The position numbers and the translations under genes are program-made. Below are positions 1-7,733 of a DNA stretch of 35,375 nt, one piece after another. Under the pieces are notes generated by a model, which worked only from the letters and a program-made list of their open reading frames with translations, ran no database searches and was not told where the DNA came from. The stretch's first letter is position 1, and every line of letters starts with the position of its first letter. Source of the stretch: a virus; IMG/VR virus record IMGVR_UViG_3300030061_001526, positions 1 to 35,375 of that record. One strand, 5' to 3'.

Positions 1-186
1 GACCATTCATTTGGAAAACTCGGTGGTAGAACCGTAGATGCTTTAAGTGCAGGTTTATTTAAAGGAGTGTATGATAAAGCATCACAAAACGCAAAAGATA
101 AAATTAACAAAATGAACGAAAAACAATTATATGTATTTATGACTAAATTGTGGAGTAAGTTTGGTAATCAGGTTAGGATAAGTTAA
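1..186 (+). CDS. C-terminal end of an unidentified protein (partial)
   Basis: The first 186 bases are open in one frame and end in TAA at 184-186, giving the last 61 residues of a protein that begins outside the window. The visible part is rich in Lys, Asn and Gly and ends in a moderately hydrophobic WSKFGNQVRIS tail. The next gene starts one base after the stop, so the two are surely cotranscribed. No family is recognisable from this fragment. Its position upstream of the tagged head-protein cluster makes a head or core role plausible, but the N-terminus that would carry the tag is not visible. Confidence 0.6.
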   Translation, partial: DHSFGKLGGRTVDALSAGLFKGVYDKASQNAKDKINKMNEKQLYVFMTKLWSKFGNQVRIS

Positions 187-187
187 A

Positions 188-622
188 ATGGCAATAAGTA
201 AAAAACAAATTATGGAAATGAATAAGAAGTGGAAAGACTTCCGTTTAACTGAATCAGCTAAGATTTTTAAAGACGGAGCACAACACGGATTCGATTTAAC
301 TGACTTTAAACCAGGTGGATTTAAAAAGTTTTTGACTGCATTAGGTATTCCTAAAATAGCAAAAGGTTCATCAACAGGTGCACCTTGGTCCGATGGAAGA
401 CCCTACTTTTGGAGAAACAGAGATATCATTATCATCACTGCAAACAATCCAATTACAGGTCAATATCATGCAAAAGGTAGAAGAAAAGCAGAAAAGAATT
501 ACGCATCATATGTAGGAATTGAAACAAAAAACCCAGAAGATATGGACAAAGTAGTTAAATTATTTAAACAAAACACATCTTATCGTAAAGGTGAATCAAA
601 AGGAAGAAGGGATTTTGTATAA
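188..622 (+). CDS. Putative internal head protein with N-terminal targeting-like peptide
   Basis: A 144-residue basic protein with no family I recognise. It starts MAISKKQIME, ten residues ending in I-M-E, which fits the (I/L)-x-E cleavage rule of T4-type prohead proteases. The body has a Gly/Trp-rich stretch (APWSDGRPYFWRNRDIII) that looks like a folded beta domain, and a very basic C-terminus (SYRKGESKGRRDFV) suited to binding DNA. It is one base from the upstream gene, and its stop overlaps the next start (TAATG). The context ahead of scaffold and capsid genes, plus the tag-like start, suggests a packaged internal protein. That role is inference. Confidence 0.7.
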   Translation: MAISKKQIMEMNKKWKDFRLTESAKIFKDGAQHGFDLTDFKPGGFKKFLTALGIPKIAKGSSTGAPWSDGRPYFWRNRDIIIITANNPITGQYHAKGRRKAEKNYASYVGIETKNPEDMDKVVKLFKQNTSYRKGESKGRRDFV

Positions 623-1443
623 TGAAAAATTTAAAAAACTTATCAGAAATAGAAACAAGATATGGAACTCGTAATATCAATGAATTAGAGTTTGATTCAC
701 CAGAAGAATTCGCAGCATACAAAAAGAAACATAAACTTCGTAAAGGAACTGTGGTTAAGGTAGCCGGTAAAGATAAAAAAATCGGTGATGATAGTGTAAA
801 AGGAAAAAGAATGCAAATCACTATGGACTTTCAAATGGCAAATAAAGAAGACCTTGAAAAATATGCAAAAAAATACAACTTAAAACTTGGAAGTGTTGGT
901 AATAATCCAAATTACGGGCTTGAAGCAGAATTTGAGGGAAGTGAAGAAGACTTAAAAAGGTTTATGACAAGTGATGACTACGGATTGGACGAAAAAGATT
1001 TTGATGACTATGCTAGAGAGTATGGTGACGTGTTAGATGATGACGAATCTGAAACTGAACCAAAAGCTGAACCACAAAGTTCTAATGAAGCTCCAGTAAG
1101 TGGAGAACCAAAAGTTGATTACTCTGAAATGGAAGATACTTTAAATGCTACATTAGACGATGTTGGATTTGGTGGACAAGACACATCAGGTTTAGAAGAT
1201 ATTATTTATACTTACGAAGACGATTTAGAGGAAGCAGGAGTTTTACGTGATATTCAAGATGACTTAGCCCTTTTGCAACAAATACAATCAGATGACCCTT
1301 CTAATCCAGAAGATGTTCCTTATGAAGAAAGAGAAAGGGCAGTTGATAGGATAAGAAGTAGATTTGAAAAAGCAGACATCATAGCAGAATCAGTAAATAA
1401 TTTAAGACAATTGTCAAAAATTACAACAAGGTATAACAAATGA
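622..1443 (+). CDS. Acidic putative internal head or core protein
   Basis: A 273-residue, strongly acidic protein starting MKNLKNLSE, a short Leu/Lys peptide ending in L-S-E that matches the prohead protease rule. A small alpha/beta-looking region around residues 70-120 (ITMDFQMANKEDLEKYAKKY) is followed by a disordered Asp/Glu/Pro-rich linker and a helical C-terminus. The last residues (NLRQLSKITTRY) closely mirror the first (NLKNLSEIETRY), so the protein carries the same short motif at both ends. Acidic disordered proteins beside scaffold genes are typical of prohead cores. The gene overlaps both neighbours by 1-4 bases, indicating translational coupling. No specific family is recognised. 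Confidence 0.72.
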   Translation: MKNLKNLSEIETRYGTRNINELEFDSPEEFAAYKKKHKLRKGTVVKVAGKDKKIGDDSVKGKRMQITMDFQMANKEDLEKYAKKYNLKLGSVGNNPNYGLEAEFEGSEEDLKRFMTSDDYGLDEKDFDDYAREYGDVLDDDESETEPKAEPQSSNEAPVSGEPKVDYSEMEDTLNATLDDVGFGGQDTSGLEDIIYTYEDDLEEAGVLRDIQDDLALLQQIQSDDPSNPEDVPYEERERAVDRIRSRFEKADIIAESVNNLRQLSKITTRYNK

Positions 1444-2498
1444 TTAAGATAAAAGATATCCTAAAAGAAAACCAAATTTTAATAACTGAAAAGTTTGCAG
1501 CAGGTAAACTTCGTGCATTAACAAATCACTGGCAAGGATTAGAATCCCAATTCTTTATGTGGGGAGCAAAACTTGGTGTCGAGTGGGATAAACTTACAGA
1601 TTCAGAAATTGAAACCAATACAAAACCAAAGAAAAAAGGTGTTGAGATTGCATATGTTGATAAGAAAGTTACCGTACCAACCAAAGGTAAAAAAGGATAT
1701 TGGTCAAGTGATGAATTTACATTAGAAAAGTTTACAGCAGTATTGGTATTGAAAGACGGAAAACCTATGTGGTGGACACACGACTATCTACCAGCAAACA
1801 AAGTTATGACTGCAACAGGTAAAAAACTTGTTGATGGTGGATATAGTAAAGGTAGAGTTGCGACAGTAGATGTCGGAACAAGAGACTTACCTTATCCGAG
1901 AAGAGATAAAACTTTTGGTATCAATCAATTAGGATACCAATCATTATCATCAGTAATGAAAATACCTGGAATTAAGTTTCATCACATCAATTTAGATGAA
2001 GACCAACCTTATATGGGTGCTGGAATCAAACGACAAATGAGACAAGCAGCACAATTCGGAGCAAGTAAATTCACAACTAATGATGAATTTAAAAGAATTA
2101 ATCAATCTTATTTTGATGACTTGTTAAGAAAAAGGTTAAACGACCCTAAAAAGTTAGCAGCAAAAGTTAAACAAGCTTCTAAGTTTTGTCAACAAATTAT
2201 TGACGCAGCTCTTGGTGGTAAAAAAGCAACAGGTAAAATTAAATCAGTTATCGATACTTACCAATCCAACAGAACAGCTCGTTCACAAGAATCAGAAGCA
2301 TATAGTTTAGCAGGAGCAGTAGGTGATGACTTAGCTCGTTTGTATACATATTATGGATATTACTTAGGTGCGCTTGAACAAGAAAAGCAAGACAAAATTA
2401 AATACGGAACAACAGACTTTAGTAGAAGTGATGTTGAATCATATGCAAAAGATGTTCAACAATACTACAATAATATCATAGCAGGTAAATTTAGATAA
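1440..2498 (+). CDS. Large putative internal head protein, function unknown
   Basis: A 352-residue protein that starts MIKIKDILKE, one of the clearest copies of the tag shared in this cluster, with L-K-E as the predicted cleavage site. The body looks like a real folded protein: aromatic-rich beta segments near residues 30-120 (WQGLESQFFMWGAKLGVEW, PMWWTHDYLP) and a helical second half. No nuclease, protease or transferase motif is convincing. The start overlaps the preceding stop (ATGA) and the stop abuts the next start (TAATG), so it is in a tightly coupled operon. A candidate for a co-injected effector, by analogy with T4 Alt and IPI; this is inference. Confidence 0.75.
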   Translation: MIKIKDILKENQILITEKFAAGKLRALTNHWQGLESQFFMWGAKLGVEWDKLTDSEIETNTKPKKKGVEIAYVDKKVTVPTKGKKGYWSSDEFTLEKFTAVLVLKDGKPMWWTHDYLPANKVMTATGKKLVDGGYSKGRVATVDVGTRDLPYPRRDKTFGINQLGYQSLSSVMKIPGIKFHHINLDEDQPYMGAGIKRQMRQAAQFGASKFTTNDEFKRINQSYFDDLLRKRLNDPKKLAAKVKQASKFCQQIIDAALGGKKATGKIKSVIDTYQSNRTARSQESEAYSLAGAVGDDLARLYTYYGYYLGALEQEKQDKIKYGTTDFSRSDVESYAKDVQQYYNNIIAGKFR

Positions 2499-2842
2499 TG
2501 GTTAAACTGAAAAGCATATTAAAAGAAATCACAAAAGACAAAGAAGAAGCATTTCCAGATTCAAGTTTGGGAAGTTCAACATATTCAAACAAAGAAGCTA
2601 TGAAATTTTCAATAGATAGTGTGAACAAAGCAGGAAAAATTATCGGACAAGCTCAGAAAAGAGTTGTAGATATATTTACATCAGATATGAAAAATGGTAG
2701 ATACGATAGAATAGATTTATCAAGAAGTATTCACAAAGGTAATATTAGAGACACGAGTTTTTCAAAAAGAGAAGTATTGAAAACTTTATTCTATGATTTG
2801 AAAGATAGATTTACAAAATATGGAAGACGAAAAAAGAATTAA
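2498..2842 (+). CDS. Small putative internal head protein
   Basis: A 114-residue basic protein starting MVKLKSILKE, again the shared ten-residue peptide ending in L-K-E. After the predicted cut the remainder is Lys/Arg/Ser rich and ends KYGRRKKN, suggesting DNA association. No domain is recognised. It shares its start with the preceding stop. It is the last gene before an intergenic gap that carries a late-promoter-like box, so it probably ends the first late transcription subunit of this cluster. Confidence 0.7.
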   Translation: MVKLKSILKEITKDKEEAFPDSSLGSSTYSNKEAMKFSIDSVNKAGKIIGQAQKRVVDIFTSDMKNGRYDRIDLSRSIHKGNIRDTSFSKREVLKTLFYDLKDRFTKYGRRKKN

Positions 2843-2844
2843 CT

Positions 2845-2854
2845 TATATTTATT
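2845..2854 (+). promoter_or_regulatory. Late-promoter-like box
   Basis: TATATTTATT lies 18 bases upstream of the ATG at 2872, in the only intergenic space of this cluster. It is a weaker match to the GATATTTATTATTG box found before capsid, neck, sheath and tube genes. A good ribosome binding site (AAGGAG) follows. Confidence 0.45.
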
Positions 2855-2871
2855 AACAAGGAGAACATAAA

Positions 2872-3513
2872 ATGGCAAAGTTAAAAGATTTAGTAAAAGA
2901 GAATTTCTCATTAGTGGGTGGAGTAGTTTCTACACCAGCGATTAATGCAGGGTATGGTTCTTTATCACAAATCGTAAAAGAAAAATATGGTGAACAAACA
3001 CAAAAAGTATCACCAAATCAAGTTAAAGAAGCTTTACAAAACTACAACAAGTTAGGGGAAGCTCTTTATCAACAACAATCATTAAAAGAAACCGCAAAGT
3101 CTTTATCTGAAATAGCAGAAATGGCAGCAACACATACGGTTCAAGAAACTGAAGATTGGTTTGACAAAGTTACGGTAAGTCGTAATATGAAAGAATTAAC
3201 CAATCATTCAAAATCATTTTCAAAGATTGCTGAAGAAGCATCATCAGTTCAACAAAGATTAGCTGGACTATATGAAGATATGGGTATGATTCTAAATCGT
3301 TACTACGATATACCAGAGAGTGTAGCAAAAGTTGATAATGATGAAGAAAAGAAAGACTCAATTGAAGAAGGTGATTACGACGCATTCTTCCAAAAAGCAA
3401 TGAAGAAATTTGGAATTTCATCACCAGATGAATTAGGTTCAGATGAGAAGAAAAAGAAATTCTTCAATTATGTAGATAAAAACTATTCAGCAAAAGCAGA
3501 AGGTAAATTCTAA
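2872..3513 (+). CDS. Helical putative internal head protein
   Basis: A 213-residue, mostly helical and acidic protein starting MAKLKDLVKE, which is the shared tag with Val in place of Ile/Leu at the cleavage motif. Residues 60-140 form long amphipathic helices with frequent Ala, Glu and Gln, suggesting a coiled-coil or bundle, and the C-terminus (DYDAFFQKAMKKFGISSPDEL) reads like a small helical domain. A strong AAGGAG site precedes the ATG, unlike the coupled starts around it, fitting a new transcript from the box at 2845. Its stop overlaps the next start. A head-core or internal protein by context; no family recognised. Confidence 0.72.
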   Translation: MAKLKDLVKENFSLVGGVVSTPAINAGYGSLSQIVKEKYGEQTQKVSPNQVKEALQNYNKLGEALYQQQSLKETAKSLSEIAEMAATHTVQETEDWFDKVTVSRNMKELTNHSKSFSKIAEEASSVQQRLAGLYEDMGMILNRYYDIPESVAKVDNDEEKKDSIEEGDYDAFFQKAMKKFGISSPDELGSDEKKKKFFNYVDKNYSAKAEGKF

Positions 3514-3875
3514 TGAAACTTAAATCATTGTTAAAAGAATCAAAAGTGTGGGAAAGAAAGTTTGGTGAGCCATTACCAACACTTGAAGACACCACAAGAG
3601 CATACAAGATGAAACAAGAAGACTTAAATGAGAAAGTTTCAACTTCGGACAAAGATGTTAAAAAAGTATCATCACTACTTGGTAAATCACCAAAAGATGT
3701 AGCAGCGTTTGTCAACAAGTATGACGGACTTGACGCAGACGATTTATTAGATGTATTAGATACAGCAAGAGCTGAACCACATCATATAAGAAGATATTCA
3801 CTTATGGTTATGGCTGCTATAAAAGGTAATCGTAGAGCATTAAAAGGTTTAGACCAATTATTTGGATTTTTATAA
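3513..3875 (+). CDS. Small tagged protein, putative internal head protein
   Basis: A 120-residue protein starting MKLKSLLKE (L-K-E site). After the tag comes a conserved-looking stretch, VWERKFGEPLPTLEDTTRAY, then two helical segments rich in Asp/Leu (YDGLDADDLLDVLDTARAE) and a basic, hydrophobic C-terminus. I believe similar proteins occur in uncultivated marine myoviruses but know no function. Start and stop are fused to neighbours. Packaging inside the head is inferred from the tag. Confidence 0.7.
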   Translation: MKLKSLLKESKVWERKFGEPLPTLEDTTRAYKMKQEDLNEKVSTSDKDVKKVSSLLGKSPKDVAAFVNKYDGLDADDLLDVLDTARAEPHHIRRYSLMVMAAIKGNRRALKGLDQLFGFL

Positions 3876-3876
3876 A

Positions 3877-4146
3877 ATGAAAAATTTAAAAAAACAATAC
3901 AAAAGATATTTTCGTGAAGAAGTAAAACCCGTAAAAGAAATCTCTTATTCATTTAACACTAATGATAAAAGAGACCAGGTTTCACCTATGGGATACAACT
4001 TGTTAAGAAAAGATGTTATACTTTTAAAAGATGCGGTAAAGTCATTAGAAAGGTCAGCTAAAAAACAACACCAAGCAGATACTCACCACGACTTAATATA
4101 TTTACTAACAAGAGCACACGAAGCTTACAAAAATTCAAAAAAATGA
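3877..4146 (+). CDS. Small basic protein of the tagged cluster
   Basis: I start this gene at the ATG at 3877, giving 89 residues, rather than at an upstream TTG at 3862 that lies inside the previous gene. The N-terminus MKNLKKQYKRYFREE is longer and more basic than the shared tag and ends in F-R-E, so it is only a loose match to it. The remainder is Lys-rich and helical. Its stop overlaps the next start (ATGA). No family is recognised. It could be a head-associated DNA-binding protein, but evidence is limited to position. Confidence 0.62.
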   Translation: MKNLKKQYKRYFREEVKPVKEISYSFNTNDKRDQVSPMGYNLLRKDVILLKDAVKSLERSAKKQHQADTHHDLIYLLTRAHEAYKNSKK

Positions 4147-4463
4147 TTAAATTAAAAAAACTAATAAAAGAAGACATAAAATCTTTCAATAGAGTTATAG
4201 ATTCAGAAGATTTAAACAAAATAGTCACTGGTGTTATTGGTGATGCTAAACGCAAAGTAAGTTCTATATATAAATTAACAAGAGATGTAAAATCTTATAT
4301 TCCGGCTGATGATGAATACAAAAGTCATAGACAAATGTGGAGAAAATTACATAAAGAAATTGATAAAGCAGCTGATAATTTAGAGAATGCATCCATAGAT
4401 TTACTTGACCTTAGAAAAAGATATTATAATTTTGTTGAGTCGGTAAAAAAAGTAAAAAAATAA
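4143..4463 (+). CDS. Small helical tagged protein
   Basis: A 106-residue helical protein starting MIKLKKLIKE, a clean copy of the shared peptide with I-K-E as predicted cleavage site. The remaining 96 residues are charged with long helices (DNLENASIDLLDLRKRYYNF) and a Lys-rich end (VKKVKK). It overlaps the preceding gene by 4 bases and is followed after 16 bases by the bS21 gene. No known family. Tag and location argue for an internal head protein. Confidence 0.7.
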   Translation: MIKLKKLIKEDIKSFNRVIDSEDLNKIVTGVIGDAKRKVSSIYKLTRDVKSYIPADDEYKSHRQMWRKLHKEIDKAADNLENASIDLLDLRKRYYNFVESVKKVKK

Positions 4464-4479
4464 AGAAAGAGAGTAAAGG

Positions 4480-4680
4480 TTGTTAAAAGTATATATCCGT
4501 AAAGGACAATCAGTAGAAAAAGCACTTAAAATATTCAAACGTAAAGTTAAAGACAGCAATATGATGTTTGAATTGAAAGAACGTTCCTTTTACAAAAAGC
4601 CATCGGCAATTAAAAGAGAACAAAAAAACAAAGCTAAACTACGAACCAAATACGAAAAATTAAAAAATCAAGACGATTAA
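4480..4680 (+). CDS. rpsU: Phage-encoded ribosomal protein bS21
   Basis: A 66-residue basic protein that reads as bS21 along its whole length: VYIRKGQSVEKALKIFKRKV corresponds to the N-terminal strand and first helix, ELKERSFYKKPSAIKRE to the conserved second helix with the YxKPS signature, and the Lys-rich tail follows. bS21 is a small-subunit protein near the anti-Shine-Dalgarno end of 16S rRNA and helps initiation. Viral copies are known in phages of aquatic bacteria and are thought to replace or supplement the host copy. The start is TTG at 4480; AGAAAGAGAG upstream is the likely ribosome site. It follows the tagged head genes and precedes a new late promoter, so it is apparently expressed late. 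Confidence 0.9.
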   Translation: MLKVYIRKGQSVEKALKIFKRKVKDSNMMFELKERSFYKKPSAIKREQKNKAKLRTKYEKLKNQDD

Positions 4681-4718
4681 AATAAATCACACAAAGTGTG
4701 TATATTTTTTACAAACTT

Positions 4719-4730
4719 GATATTTATTAC
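4719..4730 (+). promoter_or_regulatory. Late-promoter-like box before the scaffold gene
   Basis: GATATTTATTAC, one of the recurring late boxes, sits 106 bases upstream of the scaffold ATG. Just upstream a short hairpin (CACAC-AAA-GTGTG, 4688-4700) followed by TATATTTTTT may be a weak terminator for the bS21 transcript. Confidence 0.55.
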
Positions 4731-4738
4731 TAAATAAA

Positions 4739-4773
4739 TACACTATTGTATATTCATACAATCATATAGTGTA
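4739..4773 (+). other. Hairpin in the scaffold-gene leader
   Basis: TACACTAT (4739-4746) pairs perfectly with ATAGTGTA (4766-4773). Inside, TGTAT pairs with ATACA across a four-base loop, with an ATCAT bulge on the 3' side. The hairpin lies in the untranslated leader just after the late box and may stabilise or control the scaffold/capsid mRNA. Function is not shown. Confidence 0.4.
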
Positions 4774-4835
4774 AATCAACAAAACTATATTATAGTTCCA
4801 AATAACTATATTGAATCCAAAACGGAGAATTAACA

Positions 4836-6011
4836 ATGGATGATTTACTAAAAGACGCTATTGCGGATGCAAAGGCAGTTAGAGAAACTGCATTAGCAAA
4901 CGCTAAAATAGCACTTGAGGAAGCATTCACACCACGTTTGAAATCTATGCTATCTCGTAAAATCGAATCTGAAATGGACGCTGAGGAAATGGAAGATAAA
5001 GAAGAAGTGGAAGATGAAGATGAAATGAGAGAAGAAGAAGATGCTGAGGAAAGAATGGACGCAGATGAAATGGAAATGGACGCAGACGAAATGAGAATGG
5101 ACGCTGATGAAATGGAAATGGATGCTGAAGAAATGGAAGACAAAGAAGAATCTGAAATGGATGCGGAAGAAATGGCTATGGACAAAGAAGAATCTGAAGA
5201 CGCAGAAGAAAGTGAAGACGAAATGTCTGAACAAGAAGATGCTGAAGAAGAAGAAGAAATGGACGAAGCAGAAGACGCAGAAGAAGAAGATGAACTTGAC
5301 TTAGAATCAGTATTAGCTGAGTTAGAAGCTGACTTAAATAAAGATGAAGAAGATGAACTTGACGAATCTGAAGACAAAGAGGAAGAAGAGAAAGTCGACG
5401 AAAATGATGTATCATCTGAAATAGGTAAAGCAGATAACAAAGTTGCTGACGCAGCTAACGATTCTTCAAAAGTAGGACAAGGCCCTGAATCAGAAGGTTC
5501 AGACAAGGCCGCTGGAGCAGAACTAGGCGACCATAAAGTCGTTAAAGAAGTTGAAGACAAGGACGAAGAAGACCTTGACTTAGACGAAGTTCTTAAAGCA
5601 CTTACTGAAGAAGAAGACGCTGAAGAAGAAGCAGACAAAGTGGATGAACTTAAGAAAGAAATCAAAGAGACTCGTAGTGTTGTAAAATTCATGCGAGCAA
5701 AATTAAACGAAGTTAATTTATTGAATGCTAAACTATTGTTCTCGAACAAACTATTTAGAGCATTTGGATTGAACAACAACCAGAAATTAAAAGTTGTTGA
5801 AAACTTTGACAGAACTAAAAGCTTAAGAGAAGTTAAATTGGTTTACGCTACATTAGCAGAATCATTTAAAAGACCTTCTAAATTAAGTGAGTCAGTTGTT
5901 AAAGGTTCAAGTTCAAAACCAGTTGCTTCTACAAAAACAGCTAACGCTGAAGTATTGTCAGAAGGACAAGAGTTAAAAGCAAGATTCAAGAAATTAGCAA
6001 ACATACTTTAA
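4836..6011 (+). CDS. gp22: Prohead core scaffolding protein (gp22-like)
   Basis: A 391-residue protein directly upstream of the major capsid gene, as gene 22 is in T4. The N-terminal ~45 residues (DDLLKDAIADAKAVRETALA, then EAFTPRLKSM) match the style of gp22-type scaffolds. Residues ~47-250 are extremely acidic low-complexity sequence, including heptad-like MDADEME repeats. The C-terminal ~140 residues are basic and helical (VVKFMRAKLNEVNLLNAKLL) and probably contact the shell. Scaffolds of this family fill the prohead and are degraded by the prohead protease at (I/L)-x-E sites, several of which occur here. AACGGAG precedes the ATG. The extended acidic tract is unusual. Identification rests on synteny and composition. 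Confidence 0.85.
   Translation: MDDLLKDAIADAKAVRETALANAKIALEEAFTPRLKSMLSRKIESEMDAEEMEDKEEVEDEDEMREEEDAEERMDADEMEMDADEMRMDADEMEMDAEEMEDKEESEMDAEEMAMDKEESEDAEESEDEMSEQEDAEEEEEMDEAEDAEEEDELDLESVLAELEADLNKDEEDELDESEDKEEEEKVDENDVSSEIGKADNKVADAANDSSKVGQGPESEGSDKAAGAELGDHKVVKEVEDKDEEDLDLDEVLKALTEEEDAEEEADKVDELKKEIKETRSVVKFMRAKLNEVNLLNAKLLFSNKLFRAFGLNNNQKLKVVENFDRTKSLREVKLVYATLAESFKRPSKLSESVVKGSSSKPVASTKTANAEVLSEGQELKARFKKLANIL
5055..5138 (+). repeat. Four tandem 21-base units coding MDADEME-type heptads
   Basis: Four consecutive seven-residue units read MDADEME, MDADEMR, MDADEME and MDAEEME, followed by degenerate copies to about 5200. The 21-base units are similar at the DNA level, so the acidic tract probably grew by slippage or unequal exchange. 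Confidence 0.75.
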
Positions 6012-6024
6012 GGAGTAGACTAAA

Positions 6025-7692
6025 ATGAGTAAATTAAATTCAATAGAGTCATTAATGGACGGATACAATCCACAAAGACAACTATTAGAACAAACTCGTC
6101 AGTTAGTTAAGAAATGGGAACCAACAGGTCTTTTAGAAGGATTAGAAGACGAAACTAAGACTCACGGAATGGCAGTATTGCTTGAAAATCAAGCAGGACA
6201 GTTAATCCAAGAATCTTCAGTTACTGGTGGACAAAACGCAGAAGAATGGAGTGGAGTAGCACTTCCATTAGTAAGAAGAATCTTTGGTGAATTAGCAGCA
6301 CAAGAATTTGTGTCAGTTCAACCAATGAACTTACCTTCTGGTCTTATTTTCTACCTTGACTTTAAATATGGTACAACCCAAACAGGTAACCATACTAAAG
6401 CAAGTGACGTATATGGTAACACATCAGGTTCTAATGTTGACGCAAGTGGTGGTTTATACGGAGCCGGTAAATTCGGATATTCTATAAATGACGCTACAAC
6501 AGGCGATACATTACGTATTCACGCATCTACAACAGATGCTGACCAGTACACAACTGGTTCAGTTTCTTGGTCAGATGTTGACTACGAACCAGACCTTTCA
6601 GCATCAGTAGCATTAGGTAATGCAGTTGATAATGGATTGGTTAAAATTACTACTGGTATTGAAGCTTACACAAACCCAGACAAAGACGGAATTAGAGCAT
6701 TCTCTATTTCAGGTTCTGGATTTGATGAGTTCTTTCCAGCTTACACAAAGATAAATTCAGCAGAAACTGAAATTAGCTTTATTGTTAAAAAATCAGTAGC
6801 AACAGCACCATTAAGTGCTTCAGTAGCTTACCACAAACAGCCGGTAACAAATTACAGCAGAACTGATTTTGAAGCAACAGCAGCTCAAACAGCGCTAAAC
6901 CCTGAAACTGATATCGATATACCAGAATTAGACATTGCGTTAAAGAGCATTCCAATTATTGCGAAAACTCGTAAGTTAAAAGCAGTCTGGACACCAGAAC
7001 TTGCTCAAGACTTAAATGCATACCATTCAGTTGACGCAGAAGCAGAGTTAACATCACTATTATCAGAATATATTTCAATGGAAATTGACTTAGAAATTCT
7101 TGATATGTTGATGGCTAACGCTTCAGCTAAAACAGAACATTGGTCAGCAAGAGTTGGGCACGAATTCGATTCATCTGCAAATTCAGGAAATGGTGGATTT
7201 GTTGAGTCAAGTGGTGCTTCAAACGCTTACACTAAAGGTGACTGGTTCCAAACACTTGGAAACAAAATCCAAAGCGTAAGTAATGCAATACATCAGAAAA
7301 CACTAAGAGGTGGAGCAAACTTTATAGTTGTATCACCAGAAACTGCAACAATCCTTGAATCAATTCCAGGATATGCAACAGGTGCTGATGGCGACGCTAA
7401 CACAAATCAATTCGCAATGGGTGTACAAAAAGTAGGGGCAATTAATAACAGATACACTGTTTATAAAAACCCTTATATGTTAGAGAACTCAATCCTTGTA
7501 GGATTTAGAGGCGCTAACTTCTTAGAAACAGGTGCGGTATACGCTCCATATGTTCCTATGATAATGACACCGCTTGTATATGACCCGAAAAACTTTACAC
7601 CACGTAAAGGGGTAATGACAAGATACGCTAAGAAAATGGTTAGACCTGAATTCTACGGTAAAGTCGTAGTAGCAGACGTTAACTTTGTCTAA
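6025..7692 (+). CDS. gp23: Major capsid protein (gp23-like)
   Basis: A 555-residue protein immediately after the scaffold gene, with HK97-fold major capsid features of the T4 type. The N-terminal arm (residues 1-63) ends GQLIQE, so the prohead protease should cut after E63, like the E65 cut in T4 gp23. The new start SSVTGGQNAEEWSGVALPLV and the following LVRRIFGELAAQEFVSVQPM are typical of the family, as is the C-terminal PVMTRYAKKMVRPEFY-like ending (GVMTRYAKKMVRPEFYGKV). AAGGAG precedes the ATG, and the gene is followed by a strong terminator at 7734-7762. Highest-confidence structural call in the window. Confidence 0.95.
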   Translation: MSKLNSIESLMDGYNPQRQLLEQTRQLVKKWEPTGLLEGLEDETKTHGMAVLLENQAGQLIQESSVTGGQNAEEWSGVALPLVRRIFGELAAQEFVSVQPMNLPSGLIFYLDFKYGTTQTGNHTKASDVYGNTSGSNVDASGGLYGAGKFGYSINDATTGDTLRIHASTTDADQYTTGSVSWSDVDYEPDLSASVALGNAVDNGLVKITTGIEAYTNPDKDGIRAFSISGSGFDEFFPAYTKINSAETEISFIVKKSVATAPLSASVAYHKQPVTNYSRTDFEATAAQTALNPETDIDIPELDIALKSIPIIAKTRKLKAVWTPELAQDLNAYHSVDAEAELTSLLSEYISMEIDLEILDMLMANASAKTEHWSARVGHEFDSSANSGNGGFVESSGASNAYTKGDWFQTLGNKIQSVSNAIHQKTLRGGANFIVVSPETATILESIPGYATGADGDANTNQFAMGVQKVGAINNRYTVYKNPYMLENSILVGFRGANFLETGAVYAPYVPMIMTPLVYDPKNFTPRKGVMTRYAKKMVRPEFYGKVVVADVNFV

Positions 7693-7733
7693 GTAGTATT
7701 TAGTTAATATACTAAAAGCTGAATAAACATACG

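Noticed and set aside
3862-3876. TTG at 3862 as start of the small basic protein
   Set aside because: It lies inside the preceding gene with no ribosome site, and the ATG at 3877 gives the expected Met-Lys-Asn-Leu-Lys start.
4950-5415. Further open frames on both strands in the scaffold repeat region
   Set aside because: Low-complexity repeat DNA lacks stop codons in several frames; these are shadows.
4790-5779. 329-codon open frame on the minus strand, very Ser-rich
   Set aside because: It is the mirror of the acidic Asp/Glu codons of the scaffold gene. It has no promoter, ribosome site or family-like sequence.
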